Positions 25,905 to 37,749 of a stretch of 64,000 bases of DNA are shown here, piece after piece. Source of the stretch: Pacificimonas aurantium (GTDB taxonomy: Bacteria > Pseudomonadota > Alphaproteobacteria > Sphingomonadales > Sphingomonadaceae); assembly GCF_020092905.1 (NCBI RefSeq), contig NZ_JAGSGB010000002.1, forward strand, positions 558,001 to 622,000. Direction: 5' to 3'. The translations under genes and the position numbers were made by a program. Within the stretch, counting starts at the first letter, position 1; each line of letters begins with the position of its first letter. A model generated the notes under the pieces. That model searched no databases and was not told where the DNA came from. It saw nothing but the letters and a program-made list of their open reading frames with translations.

Positions 25905-27070
25905 GCCAGGCCCCGCACGAAGCTTTGGAACAGATAGTCGCTGTCCATCGGCCCGGGACTGGCCTCTGGGTGATACTGGACACCGAAGGCGCGGCGCCCG
26001 GTTAGTTCGAGACCGCACAGGGTGCCGTCGAACAGACTGACATGGGTCGCCTTCACGCCCTCCGGCAGGCTGTCCGCGTCGACCGCGAAACCGTGGTTCA
26101 TCGCCGTAATCTCGACGCGCCCGTCGGACAGGCGCTTCACCGGATGATTGGCGCCGCGGTGGCCCTGAAACATCTTGGCCGTTTTCGCGCCTGCCGCGAG
26201 GCCGAGAAGCTGGTGGCCGAGGCAGATGCCGAAGATGGGCATCTGCGCGTCCAGAAGCTGCCGGATGACGGGAATGGCGTAGGATCCCGTGGCGGCCGGA
26301 TCGCCGGGCCCGTTCGACAGGAACACGCCGTCAGGCTTCAGCGCCATGATCTCGTCATAGCTGGCCGTAGCGGGAACGACGGTGACGCGCGCGCCGGCAT
26401 TTACCAGGCGCCGAAGGATATTCTTCTTGGTGCCATAGTCGATGGCGACGACGTGCGGCCCCTCGCCCACGCCCTGGCCGTAGCCGACGCCGAGCTGCCA
26501 AGGGCCGCCATTCCAGCCGTCCGTCTCCTCACGCGTCACGTCCTTCGCAAGATCGAGGCCCTCGAGACCCGACCAGCCGCGCGCGGCCGCGACAAGCGCA
26601 TCGATGTCGAAACGGCCTTGGGCATTGTGCGCGATCACGGCATTGGGCGCACCCTGTTCGCGGATGCGCCGGGTTAGCGCGCGCGTATCGATCCCGGCAA
26701 GGCCAATTCGACCATTGTCCTTCAGCCACTCGTCGAAGCGGCCCACCGAACGGAAGTTGGACGGCGCAGTCACATCCTCGCGCACGATGCAGCCCAGCGC
26801 GTGCGGCGTGTCGGCCTCCACATCCTCCTCGTTCACCCCGACATTGCCGATATGGGGAAAGGTAAAGGTGACGATCTGGCCGGCATAGGAGGGATCGGTC
26901 ATCACCTCCTGATAGCCAGTCATCGAGGTATTGAAGCAAACCTCGCCGACGGCGTGCCCCTCGGCGCCGAAGCCCCGGCCCCAGATGACGTCGCCGCTAG
27001 CCAGAATCAGCGCCCCCGTTGCGGTTTCGGGCACGCGATTTCCTGCGCACAGCGGATCGGATTGGGCCAC
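25901..27070 (-). CDS. carA: Carbamoyl-phosphate synthase small (glutaminase) subunit
   Basis: Hydrolyses glutamine and passes ammonia to CarB. The N-terminal small-subunit domain starts at GALILASGDVIWGRGFG and includes NTSMTGYQEVMTDPSYAGQ. The class I glutamine amidotransferase domain has the nucleophile Cys in GICLGHQLLG and the His/Glu pair in QYHPEASPGP. The start is uncertain: a GTG at 27070 with AGGAG upstream is preferred. A GTG at 27034 (AGGAAATC upstream) and a TTG at 27103 are alternatives. Confidence 0.92.
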   Translation of the reverse strand: MAQSDPLCAGNRVPETATGALILASGDVIWGRGFGAEGHAVGEVCFNTSMTGYQEVMTDPSYAGQIVTFTFPHIGNVGVNEEDVEADTPHALGCIVREDVTAPSNFRSVGRFDEWLKDNGRIGLAGIDTRALTRRIREQGAPNAVIAHNAQGRFDIDALVAAARGWSGLEGLDLAKDVTREETDGWNGGPWQLGVGYGQGVGEGPHVVAIDYGTKKNILRRLVNAGARVTVVPATASYDEIMALKPDGVFLSNGPGDPAATGSYAIPVIRQLLDAQMPIFGICLGHQLLGLAAGAKTAKMFQGHRGANHPVKRLSDGRVEITAMNHGFAVDADSLPEGVKATHVSLFDGTLCGLELTGRRAFGVQYHPEASPGPMDSDYLFQSFVRGLA

Positions 27071-27120
27071 GCTGGGGGCGCTCCTGCTAGGGGTGTGATT
27101 CAATTGTCGGCTAGGCGGCC

Positions 27121-27149
27121 CTCGTAGGCCCGGGGTGGATTCGCGTCAA
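27121..27149 (-). promoter_or_regulatory. Possible carA promoter
   Basis: On the minus strand TTGACG (27144-27149) is followed after 17 bp by TACGAG (27121-27126). Transcription would begin near 27114, leaving a short leader before the GTG at 27070. The -10 match is weak, so this is tentative. The yqeY gene diverges from the same region. Confidence 0.3.
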
Positions 27150-27215
27150 TTCTGTTAAAGCGCTTCCGGGCACCTTATCTTGTTTTCTTTCCCCACACGA
27201 AGATGGAGGGTTCCC

Positions 27216-27668
27216 ATGATCCGGGACCAGATCAAGGCGGCGCAGATCGCGGCAATGAAGTCGGGCGAGAAGGACCGGGTGGCGGCGACGCGCCTGATCA
27301 TCGCGGCAGTCAAGAACAAGGAAATCGATTCCGGTGTCGGCGCGGGCAATGCCGACGACCCGCTGATCGCCGACGTGCTGACCAAGATGGCGAAGCAGCG
27401 CCGCGAGTCGATCGACATGTACGACGAGGCCGGCCGTACGGAACTGGCCGACAAGGAGCGTTTCGAACTCGCCGTCATCGAGGAGTTCATGCCCGCGCAG
27501 ATGTCCGAAGACGAGGCGCGCGCCGAGATCCGCAAGGCCATCGCCGAAACCGGCGCGGAAGGTCCGAAGGACATGGGCAAGGTCATGGCCCTGCTGAAGG
27601 AGCGACATGCCGGATCGATGGACATGAAGTCGGCCAGCGGCCTGGTGAAGCAGGAACTGTCGGCCTGA
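27216..27668 (+). CDS. yqeY: GatB/YqeY domain protein
   Basis: A 150-residue protein of the YqeY family, related to the tRNA-binding tail domain of the GatB amidotransferase subunit. Motifs include IKAAQIAAMKSGEKDRVAATR and IEEFMPAQMSEDEARAEI, and the C-terminal KDMGKVMALLKERHAGSMD stretch. The exact role is unclear; a link to tRNA or translation is assumed. The ATG follows GGAGGG. It leads the yqeY-dnaG-rpoD block, where many bacteria have rpsU or yqeY before dnaG. Confidence 0.92.
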   Translation: MIRDQIKAAQIAAMKSGEKDRVAATRLIIAAVKNKEIDSGVGAGNADDPLIADVLTKMAKQRRESIDMYDEAGRTELADKERFELAVIEEFMPAQMSEDEARAEIRKAIAETGAEGPKDMGKVMALLKERHAGSMDMKSASGLVKQELSA

Positions 27669-27694
27669 CCGCCCGTCTCCGCCCCCGCCCCTAG

Positions 27695-29518
27695 ATGAGC
27701 ATCCCGCCGCAATTCCTGGAGGAACTTCGCAACCGCGTACCGGTGTCGGAGATCGTCGGACGGCGCGTGAAGCTGATCCGGGCGGGGCGCGAATTCAAGG
27801 CCTGCTGCCCGTTTCACAACGAGAAGACACCCAGCTTCTACGTCAACGACGACAAGGCCTTCTATCACTGCTTCGGCTGCGGCGCGCATGGCGACGTCGT
27901 CAGCTTCCTGATCGATCAGGAGGGCATGGAGTTCCGCGATGCCGTGGAGACGCTGGCGGTGCAGGCCGGCCTCGACATGCCGCAGGAAAGCCCCGAGGCG
28001 CGGGCACGCGCAAAGGCGGCGCAGGGACTGCACGACGTGGCGGGCCTCGCCGCCGCCTGGTTCCAGAAGAAGCTGCACGAGGCCGGCGGCGCGGAGGCGC
28101 GGCAGTATCTCGAACGGCGCGGCCTCAGCGGCGACACGGTCCGCGACTTCGCCATCGGCTTCGCACCGGGCGGCCGAGGTGCGATCGCTTCCGCCCTCGA
28201 TGCGCCGCGGGACAAGCTGATCGCGGCAGGCCTTCTCGTGCAGCCCGACGACCCGGCCCGCGACGCCTATGATCGGTTCCGCAGCCGCATCATGTTTCCC
28301 ATTCGCGACCAGCGCGGCCGGACGGTCGGGTTCGGGGGGCGCATCTTCGGCGAGGGCGAACCGAAATATCTGAATTCTCCCGACGGCCCACTCTTCGACA
28401 AGGGGCGCCTGCTTTACAATCTCGACAAGGCGGCGCCCGCAGCGCGCAAGTCCTCCCGGCTGGCGGTGGTCGAAGGCTATATGGACGTCATCGCGCTGGC
28501 GCAGGCGGGCTTTCCCGAAGCGGTCGCGCCGATGGGAACCGCGCTGACCGAAGAGCAGATGCAGCTAGCCTGGCGCGCGGCCCCGGAGCCGGTGCTCTGC
28601 TTCGACGGCGACAATGCAGGCATTCGCGCGGCGAACCGCGCCGCCCTGAGAGCGCTTCCCTTGCTGCAACCGGGTAAGTCGGTACGCTTTGCCCTGTTGC
28701 CGGAGGGTCAGGATCCCGACGATCTGGTCAAGCAGGCAGGCCTTTCCGCCTTCGAACGGCTGATCGACACGGCCGAAAGCCTGATCGACCATCTGTGGCG
28801 GATGGAAACCGAAGGGGTGGAGATGGACACCCCCGAACGGCGCGCGAACGTCCGCAAGAATCTCTACGCCCATGCGGGCGAGATTGCGGACGAGGGAATA
28901 GCCCAGCTCTACCGCGCCGAGTTCAAGAGCCGTTTCGATGCCCTGTTCGCGCCCAAGCGGCGCGGCGAGCGAATGCCGGCCTTCGCGACGGGCGCGTCTG
29001 CCAGCATGAAGATGGCGGCTCAGCGGTCTCCCTACGAGCGCGAAATCGTCGCCATGCTGTCGGCGCTGCTCGCCCGGCCCGAACTGGCCGCGGAAACCGG
29101 CGATGCCCTGGCCGAGCTCGAAATCGCCGACCCCGACCTCGCGCGGCTGCGATCGGCGATTTTTCATGCCTCGGCAGCCGATCCGGAGCTTGACAAAAAC
29201 GCGCTGCGTGACGACCTATCGAGACGAGGGCTCGGTCAGCTCGCGGACGACGTCAGCAACTCCAATCGGCTGACATTCAGTTTCACGCGGCCCCGGACGC
29301 CCGCCGCAGTTGCGGCCGAAGACTTGGCTTGTGTCGCTGGGCACCTTATGGCGCTGGCGCACGTCGAAGCCGAACAAGCCGAAATCCGCTCGCGCGGAGA
29401 CTGGCTCACGGAAGAGGAATTTGAGCGGCGCGTGTTTCTCTCGATGGAGAAGGCGCGGGTGGAACGAGAATTGGCCGAGCTGGCGCAGGGACGGCGCGAA
29501 ACCGAAGGCGAGCTCTAG
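27695..29518 (+). CDS. dnaG: DNA primase
   Basis: Makes RNA primers for replication. The 607-residue protein has the N-terminal zinc-binding domain ([13 protein letters not shown] then FHCFGCG-like [10 protein letters not shown]). The RNA polymerase core includes the Toprim segment ([15 protein letters not shown] and CFDGDNAG), and a C-terminal helical region binds the helicase in relatives. It starts 26 bp after yqeY with no clear ribosome site, suggesting expression from the same message. rpoD follows 28 bp later. Confidence 0.96.
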   Translation: MSIPPQFLEELRNRVPVSEIVGRRVKLIRAGREFKACCPFHNEKTPSFYVNDDKAFYHCFGCGAHGDVVSFLIDQEGMEFRDAVETLAVQAGLDMPQESPEARARAKAAQGLHDVAGLAAAWFQKKLHEAGGAEARQYLERRGLSGDTVRDFAIGFAPGGRGAIASALDAPRDKLIAAGLLVQPDDPARDAYDRFRSRIMFPIRDQRGRTVGFGGRIFGEGEPKYLNSPDGPLFDKGRLLYNLDKAAPAARKSSRLAVVEGYMDVIALAQAGFPEAVAPMGTALTEEQMQLAWRAAPEPVLCFDGDNAGIRAANRAALRALPLLQPGKSVRFALLPEGQDPDDLVKQAGLSAFERLIDTAESLIDHLWRMETEGVEMDTPERRANVRKNLYAHAGEIADEGIAQLYRAEFKSRFDALFAPKRRGERMPAFATGASASMKMAAQRSPYEREIVAMLSALLARPELAAETGDALAELEIADPDLARLRSAIFHASAADPELDKNALRDDLSRRGLGQLADDVSNSNRLTFSFTRPRTPAAVAAEDLACVAGHLMALAHVEAEQAEIRSRGDWLTEEEFERRVFLSMEKARVERELAELAQGRRETEGEL

Positions 29519-29546
29519 GCTCCAAACACTTGGACAAGTGGACGGA

Positions 29547-31538
<1,992 letters not shown>

Positions 31539-31567
31539 GGTCTGATGCGAACTCTTCCCGACCGGTC

Positions 31568-33247
31568 TTAGCCGAACCTGCTGTAGACCGCCGCCGTTTC
31601 CGCGATGGGGTCGAGCCGAATCCAGACCGCCATGCCCAGTGCCAAAATAAGGCACAGGCCTGCAAACAGCCTTAGCGGTCGGCTTGGCATCTCGGGCGGC
31701 AGGACTGCGGCGAGCGCAGGCAGGCTCATGGCCGCCAGCAGAGCGGCGGTCCAGGGCATGTCCGGTCCCACTCCCTGCATCAGCCAGTGCCCGTTCTGGA
31801 GAAGAAACCCGATAACGAGAGCGGAACAGACGGCCGCCGCGCCCCGGCCAGCGGCCCCGGGCAGATATTTCGTGGCCGCCAGGGCCGCGCCGCCCAGAAG
31901 CATCGGCCAGACAGCGAAATAGGCGACGGTCGGGGCGAGAATCTGAAGCGCGAGCGCGCAGACCAGTCCCGCCAGGCTTGCCACCCGCACATTCCAGAGA
32001 CGTACCGACAGCGCCAGGACAGCCAGAAGCGCCAGCAGGCTCATGACCTCGATCGCGGGAATCGCTGCCAGCCGGTCGTAATAGTTCACCGGTCCGTCCG
32101 CGCCGGAGACGAGATTGAGCAGATAGATCATCCCGCCTCCCCCCAGCGCGACCGCCAGGGTCCCCGCCATACGGCGACCGGCTGCGCGAACAGACGCGCG
32201 TTCGTTCGCGGCAAGGTGAAGTCCCGCTGCCAAGACCAGAAGCACCCAGCCCGCCCATGTCGGATAATGGATGAGGAACAGGCCGAATGCGTCGAAGAAG
32301 GTGATGTTCTCGGCTTTCGGCGGCAACGGTCTTGCATCGAGCAGCGCGCACGTGAGGGCGAGCAGCTGGTCGCCCATATCCTGCACCGAGCCCTCGTCCA
32401 GCGTCTCCGGCGTCGCCAGAGGCGAATGATATAGTCCCGGCCTGCCGATGAAGGCGAAGTTATAGGCGGTATAGTCCCGTTCGAGGGCCGGGGTGAGGTC
32501 GGTGTCGTTCGGGAGGAGCGAATAGACGAACGCCGCCGCCGAGGAGGCACCGGGGCGGCTGACCCCCTCGGCGTAGCGCCTGATCGCTTCTCCATTTCTC
32601 GCAGATGTCTGGAACAGCGTGGCGCGCCCGCCGCTGCCGCGCGCTTCCAGGTTGATGATCGCCTCGATCCGGTCTGCAAGCGGATGCTCCGCGAAGAAGC
32701 TGCGCGCTCCGGCCAGCCCGATTTCCTCGGCATCGGTGAACAGGACGACCAGGCCGCGCTCCGGAGGAGCACCGCTTTCCGACAGGGCTCGAAGCGTCTC
32801 CAGAATTGCCGCTACCCCGGCCGCATCGTCAGCCGCGCCGGGCGACCCTCCCGCACTGTCATAATGGGCCATCAGCAAGACGGCGTTTCCGGCATTCACG
32901 TCGCCCCACGTCCCGATGATGTTCGTCGGAGGCATCGCGGTTTCCGGGCTGCCAAACAGCGTGCGCAGTTTCTCGTTGGAACGATCAGGAAGCTCGAAGA
33001 CCTGCGTCGACACCGTAAGGCCGAGCGACGACAGCCGGCCTTGAAGATACTCTGCGACGCGCAGGTTCGCTTCGGACGCGGTGACATGGGGTTCGGAGGC
33101 AATGCGGCCGACATCGCGCATGGCGCGTCCGCTGGAGAAGCCGGAGGCCGGAGAATCTTCCGGTTGAGGCACCGACGACGCAGTCCCGAAAAGCGCCAGG
33201 AGCAAACCGAGCAGGAGCGCCAGCACGGGCGCCCATAACTTTGCCAT
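31568..33247 (-). CDS. M28-family membrane metallopeptidase
   Basis: A 559-residue protein with an N-terminal signal or anchor (VLALLLGLLLALFG), an exposed zinc aminopeptidase domain and a C-terminal half with about seven membrane helices. Zinc-site motifs of the M28 family are visible: AHYDSAGGSPGAADDAAGVA, FTDAEEIGLAGARSF and a later NLEARGSGG. It probably cleaves N-terminal residues from periplasmic peptides. The membrane half resembles those of other bacterial M28 proteins of unknown substrate. It is convergent with rpoD and divergent from the next gene. Confidence 0.87.
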   Translation of the reverse strand: MAKLWAPVLALLLGLLLALFGTASSVPQPEDSPASGFSSGRAMRDVGRIASEPHVTASEANLRVAEYLQGRLSSLGLTVSTQVFELPDRSNEKLRTLFGSPETAMPPTNIIGTWGDVNAGNAVLLMAHYDSAGGSPGAADDAAGVAAILETLRALSESGAPPERGLVVLFTDAEEIGLAGARSFFAEHPLADRIEAIINLEARGSGGRATLFQTSARNGEAIRRYAEGVSRPGASSAAAFVYSLLPNDTDLTPALERDYTAYNFAFIGRPGLYHSPLATPETLDEGSVQDMGDQLLALTCALLDARPLPPKAENITFFDAFGLFLIHYPTWAGWVLLVLAAGLHLAANERASVRAAGRRMAGTLAVALGGGGMIYLLNLVSGADGPVNYYDRLAAIPAIEVMSLLALLAVLALSVRLWNVRVASLAGLVCALALQILAPTVAYFAVWPMLLGGAALAATKYLPGAAGRGAAAVCSALVIGFLLQNGHWLMQGVGPDMPWTAALLAAMSLPALAAVLPPEMPSRPLRLFAGLCLILALGMAVWIRLDPIAETAAVYSRFG

Positions 33248-33374
33248 TCGTCCGTCTCCTCGTCGACCGCAATACCATAGCGAGGCTGTGAAGCGGGGCC
33301 AGACGACTTAAGCGGTCGTTTACGCGTTTCCTTTATGGCCATCCGGCTAGAACGCACCGGAGTAGCCGACGCCA

Positions 33375-34067
33375 ATGCCCCAGCCAGCCCTGCGTATGGA
33401 AGCCGTCGTGCTGCGCCCCGATTCCGCGTCCGCACTTCTGGAACTCCTCGACGAGCGAGCCGAGACGGCGCTGGAAGGGCTGGCAGGGGTTGCCGAAGGG
33501 CATAGCGCAGACCCCAACCGCTATGTGGCCGAACTTTCCCATTTCCTTGGACTGCTGCACGGCGAAACGCCGAGCGTCCTCGACATCGTGGCCGCTTCGG
33601 CGCCGCAATTGTCGCGAAGGCTGGAAGCGGCCTGCGCGCAGCTCTCCGCCGACAGGCGCTGGCTTGCCCAGCTGTCGGTGAAAACCGGCCACCTGGTGGA
33701 GCTCTCCGGCCTGTCGGAATCCGAATTCGCGGTGCGAAATCTCCGGACTGCGATGATGACGCTTGCCCAGTCGCAGCGTCAGGGCTGCGGCCTCGGGGTC
33801 GCGCTGGGTGTGCTGAGTGACTGGCCGAAACTGAGGGCAGCCCTCGACCTTGCGGGAACGCTTGCGTTTTCGGCGGGCTGGCCGTCTCCGGAAACCGGAT
33901 GGCCGCAAGGTGCGCGTCACACGCTGCTCGACGAAGTCGAGGGCGCCTTCGCCGCGCTTCCTACCGCCCGCGCCGTCTCGTTCGGGGCCGGACAATGGCT
34001 GCAGGTCCATGCGCAGCTCCTGCGCCTGGTCGACGCCCGATGCGGGCACTCCGTCGTCAGTTCCTGA
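33375..34067 (+). CDS. Hypothetical protein, unrecognised (230 aa)
   Basis: A 230-residue, mostly helical, Ala/Leu-rich soluble protein with no signal peptide or membrane helix. Recognisable stretches such as VAELSHFLGLLHGETPSVLDIVA and RNLRTAMMTLAQSQRQGCGLGVALG did not match a family known to me. The amino-acid pattern and the absence of a rival frame support a real gene. GGAG lies about 12 nt before the ATG; a second in-frame ATG occurs 21 nt later. It may share a message with the MoxR ATPase gene, 96 bp downstream. Confidence 0.7.
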   Translation: MPQPALRMEAVVLRPDSASALLELLDERAETALEGLAGVAEGHSADPNRYVAELSHFLGLLHGETPSVLDIVAASAPQLSRRLEAACAQLSADRRWLAQLSVKTGHLVELSGLSESEFAVRNLRTAMMTLAQSQRQGCGLGVALGVLSDWPKLRAALDLAGTLAFSAGWPSPETGWPQGARHTLLDEVEGAFAALPTARAVSFGAGQWLQVHAQLLRLVDARCGHSVVSS

Positions 34068-34163
34068 ACTCCTCCGTAAAAAGTAGGTTGTGCCGTAGGG
34101 CGCGCCTCACCTAGCGTTCAGGCAAAGGACTGATACCCGAAGCGGAAGGATGCGCACGCCATT

Positions 34164-35009
34164 ATGCGATTTGACGGCACCCAAGACTATGTCGCCACCG
34201 AAGACCTGAAAGTGGCCGTGAACGCCGCCGCCACGCTGCGCCGGCCGCTGCTGATCAAGGGCGAACCCGGAACCGGAAAGACCGTGCTGGCCGCAGAAGT
34301 GGCAAAGGCCATGGATGCGCCGCTGATCGAGTGGCACATCAAGTCGACCACGAAGGCGCAGCAGGGCCTGTACGAATATGACGCCGTGTCGCGCCTGCGG
34401 GATTCGCAGCTCGGCGACGAGCGCGTGAACGACATTTCCAACTACATCAAGCGCGGCAAGCTGTGGGAAGCCTTCACCAGCGAAAAGACGCCGATCCTGC
34501 TGGTCGACGAGATCGACAAGGCCGACATCGAGTTTCCGAACGACCTGCTTCAGGAACTCGACCGGATGGAGTTCTACGTCTACGAAACCGGGGAGACGGT
34601 GACGGCGAAAGAACGGCCGATCATCATCATCACCTCGAACAACGAGAAGGAACTGCCGGACGCCTTCCTGCGCCGCTGCTTCTTCCACTACATCAAGTTC
34701 CCCGACAAGGAGACGATGAAGGACATCGTCGACGTACACTTCCCGGACATTCAGAAGGAGCTGGTGAAGGAGGCGCTGGCGATCTTCTTCGACATGCGGG
34801 AAGTTCCGGGGCTGAAGAAAAAACCTTCGACGTCCGAACTGCTCGATTGGCTCAAGCTCCTGATGCACGAGGACCTGCCCCTCGACGTGCTGAAAACGCG
34901 CGACCCGAAGAAGCTGATCCCGCCGCTGCACGGTGCGCTCCTGAAGAACGAACAGGACGTGATGCTGTTCGAACGGCTCGCGTTCATCAACCGGCGCGAA
35001 CAGGGCTGA
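34164..35009 (+). CDS. MoxR-family AAA+ ATPase
   Basis: A 281-residue AAA+ chaperone-like ATPase. Walker A is GEPGTGKT, Walker B PILLVDEIDKAD, sensor 1 IITSNNEKELPDAFLRRC with arginine finger residues. MoxR proteins help assemble or activate enzymes, usually together with a von Willebrand A partner such as CoxE. No such partner is adjacent here; a serine hydrolase gene follows by 32 bp. Family assignment is confident; the client is unknown. Confidence 0.92.
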   Translation: MRFDGTQDYVATEDLKVAVNAAATLRRPLLIKGEPGTGKTVLAAEVAKAMDAPLIEWHIKSTTKAQQGLYEYDAVSRLRDSQLGDERVNDISNYIKRGKLWEAFTSEKTPILLVDEIDKADIEFPNDLLQELDRMEFYVYETGETVTAKERPIIIITSNNEKELPDAFLRRCFFHYIKFPDKETMKDIVDVHFPDIQKELVKEALAIFFDMREVPGLKKKPSTSELLDWLKLLMHEDLPLDVLKTRDPKKLIPPLHGALLKNEQDVMLFERLAFINRREQG

Positions 35010-35041
35010 ACGCCGGCGCGCGACCTGCTAAAGACGCGGCG

Positions 35042-36406
35042 ATGGGTCGCCTGATCGCCGCTGCGCTTGCTGCGCTGTTCGTCCCGCTCGCTGCCTCCGC
35101 ACAGCAAGCGGACGATGATTATGTGCGGGCAATGGCGGCCGGCTACGAGGCCGCCTTCACCTGTTCGGCGACCTTCAATGCGGGGCGCAGTCCCGCCGAC
35201 ATCCAGTCCAACGAACTCGACCGGGTCTATTCCGAATATCGAGAAGACCTGCGCAACCTGCGCGCGCAGGTTTCCCGCAGCGGCAAATATGTTTCGGTTG
35301 ACTATCAGGAGGGCGCGCCGCCCCGCGTAGCAGCCTGGCGCGAACATCTCGGCTGCGCCCAGCTGCCCATCGGCGGCAGCCTCGGAACATCCGCCCTGCC
35401 CTATCTACCGCCGGGCGTGACGGCGAACGCCCCGGTCGGCCGGACGCCGCTTCGGCGCCAGCTCGACGACAGCCTGACACCGCTGGTGCAGGCAGCGTTC
35501 GACAGCAGAAGCTACGGCGCCGGTTCGCGGACGTCCGGCATCCTGGTCGTGCGGCGGGGTCGTATCGTCGCCGAACGCTATGCCCGCGGGATCAACGCAG
35601 CGACGCCTCAGCGGACATGGTCGGTGGCGAAATCGATTGCCGGGACGGTCCTTGGCGTTGCCGCCCGCCAGGACCTGATCGACCTGCGCGCGCCGGCACC
35701 GGTTCCGGAATGGCAGGAGCGGGGCGATCCGCGACAGCGCATCACGACAGAACAGCTGATGCGCATGTCCTCCGGCCTGACCAGTCCCTTTGCCGGCAAC
35801 CGAACCGATGCCATCTATGTCGGCGGAACAGCGGTCGCGGACAGCGCCCCCGGACAGCCGCTGCTTCACCGCCCGGGATCGGTGTTCCGCTATGCGAACA
35901 ACGACACGCTGCTGGCGCTTTACGGTCTGCGCCATGCTATCGGAAACGACCGCCGTTATCTGTCGCTGCCTTTTCAGGAACTGACGTGGAAGCTGGGGAT
36001 GACCGACACGTTTCTGGAGACCGACTGGCGCGGCGACTTCGTCATGTCGAGCCAGGTCTGGACCACGGCCCGCGACCTCGCACGCCTAGGCCTTCTCTAT
36101 CTGAACGACGGTGTATGGAACGGCGAACGGCTGCTGCCGCGCGGTTTCGTCAAATTCGTTTCGACGCCCTCGGGACCGCAACCTGACCGCGAGTGGAAAT
36201 ATGGCGCCACCTTCTGGGTGGCGGGCGAGGACACCGGATTGCCCGAGGGGACCTTTGCAGCCATGGGAAATCGCGGCCAGTATCTCGTCATCGTTCCCGA
36301 ACATGATCTGCTCGTGATCCGGCGGGGCTATGACCCGATTGGCGAGGACAAGGGGTTCGACATAACCGAATTCACCAGGGATGTGATTGCCGAACTCGGG
36401 TCCTGA
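35042..36406 (+). CDS. Exported serine hydrolase, class C beta-lactamase-like
   Basis: A 454-residue protein with a signal peptide (LIAAALAALFVPLAASA) and a beta-lactamase-related domain. The nucleophile and base are in S194-V-A-K197 (TWSVAKS), and the YxN motif appears as YANN near residue 285. The N-terminal 140 residues form a family-specific extension with two cysteines. Such proteins are often esterases or peptidases of the periplasm rather than antibiotic-resistance enzymes. Spacing of 32 bp after the MoxR gene suggests one operon. Confidence 0.88.
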   Translation: MGRLIAAALAALFVPLAASAQQADDDYVRAMAAGYEAAFTCSATFNAGRSPADIQSNELDRVYSEYREDLRNLRAQVSRSGKYVSVDYQEGAPPRVAAWREHLGCAQLPIGGSLGTSALPYLPPGVTANAPVGRTPLRRQLDDSLTPLVQAAFDSRSYGAGSRTSGILVVRRGRIVAERYARGINAATPQRTWSVAKSIAGTVLGVAARQDLIDLRAPAPVPEWQERGDPRQRITTEQLMRMSSGLTSPFAGNRTDAIYVGGTAVADSAPGQPLLHRPGSVFRYANNDTLLALYGLRHAIGNDRRYLSLPFQELTWKLGMTDTFLETDWRGDFVMSSQVWTTARDLARLGLLYLNDGVWNGERLLPRGFVKFVSTPSGPQPDREWKYGATFWVAGEDTGLPEGTFAAMGNRGQYLVIVPEHDLLVIRRGYDPIGEDKGFDITEFTRDVIAELGS

Positions 36407-36416
36407 GCCGCCGAAG

Positions 36417-37304
36417 ATGCCGCCGTTCGACCGCTATGCCGCGATTGACTGGTCGGGCGCGAAGGGTGAGCGCCACAAGGGTATCGCCATCGCCTGGTGC
36501 GATGCGAACGGCGGCCCGCCGGCGCTGCTGGAGCCCGGCCGTTCGTGGTCGCGAACCGACGTGCTGCGCTGGCTGCGCGACCTCGCCTCCGCTTCCCAGC
36601 GAACGCTCGTGGGTATGGATCTCGGCATCTCCCTTCCCTACGCGGATTGCGGCGCCTTCTTTCCCGGGGCGGCGCAATCTCCGGGCTCTGCCAAAGCTCT
36701 GTGGGCCCTCGTCGACGGGATTTGCAGCGGCGATCCGCATCTGGGCGCAGGCACCTTCGTCGACCATTCCGACTTCGCGGAGTTCTTCCGCCGCCATGGC
36801 GGCAGGGAGGGCACGCGCTTCCGCTGCGACGGCGCCGAACATGGCCGCGGACGGTTCCGCGTGACCGAGCTTCGGCAGCAGGCAATGGGCTGCAAACCCT
36901 ATTCGAACTTCAACCTGGTCGGTGCCGCACAGGTCGGAAAATCCAGCCTGACCGGCATGCGCGTTCTGCACCACCTCCGCGGGACCTTGCCCGTCTGGCC
37001 GGTCGATCCCGCGCCCCGGGCCGGGTCCGCGATCGTGGAAATCTACACGACCATCGCTGCAATGGCCGCCGGTCGGCGTCCCGGACGAGCAAAGATGCGA
37101 CGGCATGAAGACATCGACGCGGCACTCCAGGCTCTGGGAAGCCCACCACTCGGCAGAGAAGGGCCCGTCGACGACCATAGCGCCGATGCGCTGGTCACTG
37201 CCGCCTGGCTGAGGAACGCCGCAGCAAAGCCGGACAACTGGACGCCGCAGGCCCTGACGCCATCCATCGCCCGAACGGAGGGATGGACCTTCGGTGTCCG
37301 GTGA
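36417..37304 (+). CDS. Predicted RNase H-like protein (DUF429-like)
   Basis: A 295-residue protein with the acidic pattern of RNase H-like folds: AIDWSGAKG near the start, VGMDLGISLP in the middle and DDHSADALVTAAWL at the end. A DDHSADAL-type C-terminal motif is common in DUF429-like predicted nucleases. Its substrate is unknown. The ATG at 36417 lies 10 bp after the serine hydrolase stop; the longer frame upstream overlaps that gene. It probably belongs to the same transcription unit. Confidence 0.72.
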   Translation: MPPFDRYAAIDWSGAKGERHKGIAIAWCDANGGPPALLEPGRSWSRTDVLRWLRDLASASQRTLVGMDLGISLPYADCGAFFPGAAQSPGSAKALWALVDGICSGDPHLGAGTFVDHSDFAEFFRRHGGREGTRFRCDGAEHGRGRFRVTELRQQAMGCKPYSNFNLVGAAQVGKSSLTGMRVLHHLRGTLPVWPVDPAPRAGSAIVEIYTTIAAMAAGRRPGRAKMRRHEDIDAALQALGSPPLGREGPVDDHSADALVTAAWLRNAAAKPDNWTPQALTPSIARTEGWTFGVR

Positions 37305-37341
37305 TGACGTAGCCGCCGCTTGCGCCTAAACAGCCCCTGCA

Positions 37342-37749
37342 ATGCTTCCCATACCTGTTTCTCATCTGGGCCTGATCTTTCTCGGCGGCGGGCTAGGGGC
37401 GATTACCCGCTTTCTGGCCGCGCACTGGACCAACAAGCTCGTGTGGGACGGCCGCCTTCCCTGGGGTACGTTCACGGTCAACCTTATCGGCAGTTTCCTG
37501 ATCGGAGCCGTCATCATGTGGACGCTCGAACATGCCTCCAACAGCCAGACGCGGCTGCTTCTGGTGACTGGGTTTCTGGGCGGCTTCACGACCTTCTCCG
37601 CCTTCTCCTTCGAAATGACCGAATTGCTGATCGACAGGCGATATGGAGCGGCGGCGGGCTACGGGGCGGGCTCGGTCGTCCTGTGCGTGCTTGCGACCTT
37701 CGCCGGTGCCTCTTTGGTCATGATGCTCGGCAGGGGCGCGGCGCGATGA
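37342..37749 (+). CDS. crcB: Fluoride exporter CrcB/Fluc
   Basis: A 135-residue four-helix fluoride channel subunit that works as a dual-topology dimer. Family motifs are GGGLGAITR, GTFTVNLIGSFLIG and GFLGGFTTFSAFSFE, the last with the fluoride-gating Phe residues. No fluoride riboswitch fits in the 37 bp before it, so it is probably expressed constitutively with its neighbours. The stop overlaps the rluC start (ATGA). Confidence 0.95.
   Translation: MLPIPVSHLGLIFLGGGLGAITRFLAAHWTNKLVWDGRLPWGTFTVNLIGSFLIGAVIMWTLEHASNSQTRLLLVTGFLGGFTTFSAFSFEMTELLIDRRYGAAAGYGAGSVVLCVLATFAGASLVMMLGRGAAR

Noticed and set aside
37305-37341. Possible fluoride riboswitch before crcB
   Set aside because: Only 37 bp separate crcB from the preceding gene, too short for the aptamer, and no matching pseudoknot sequence is visible.
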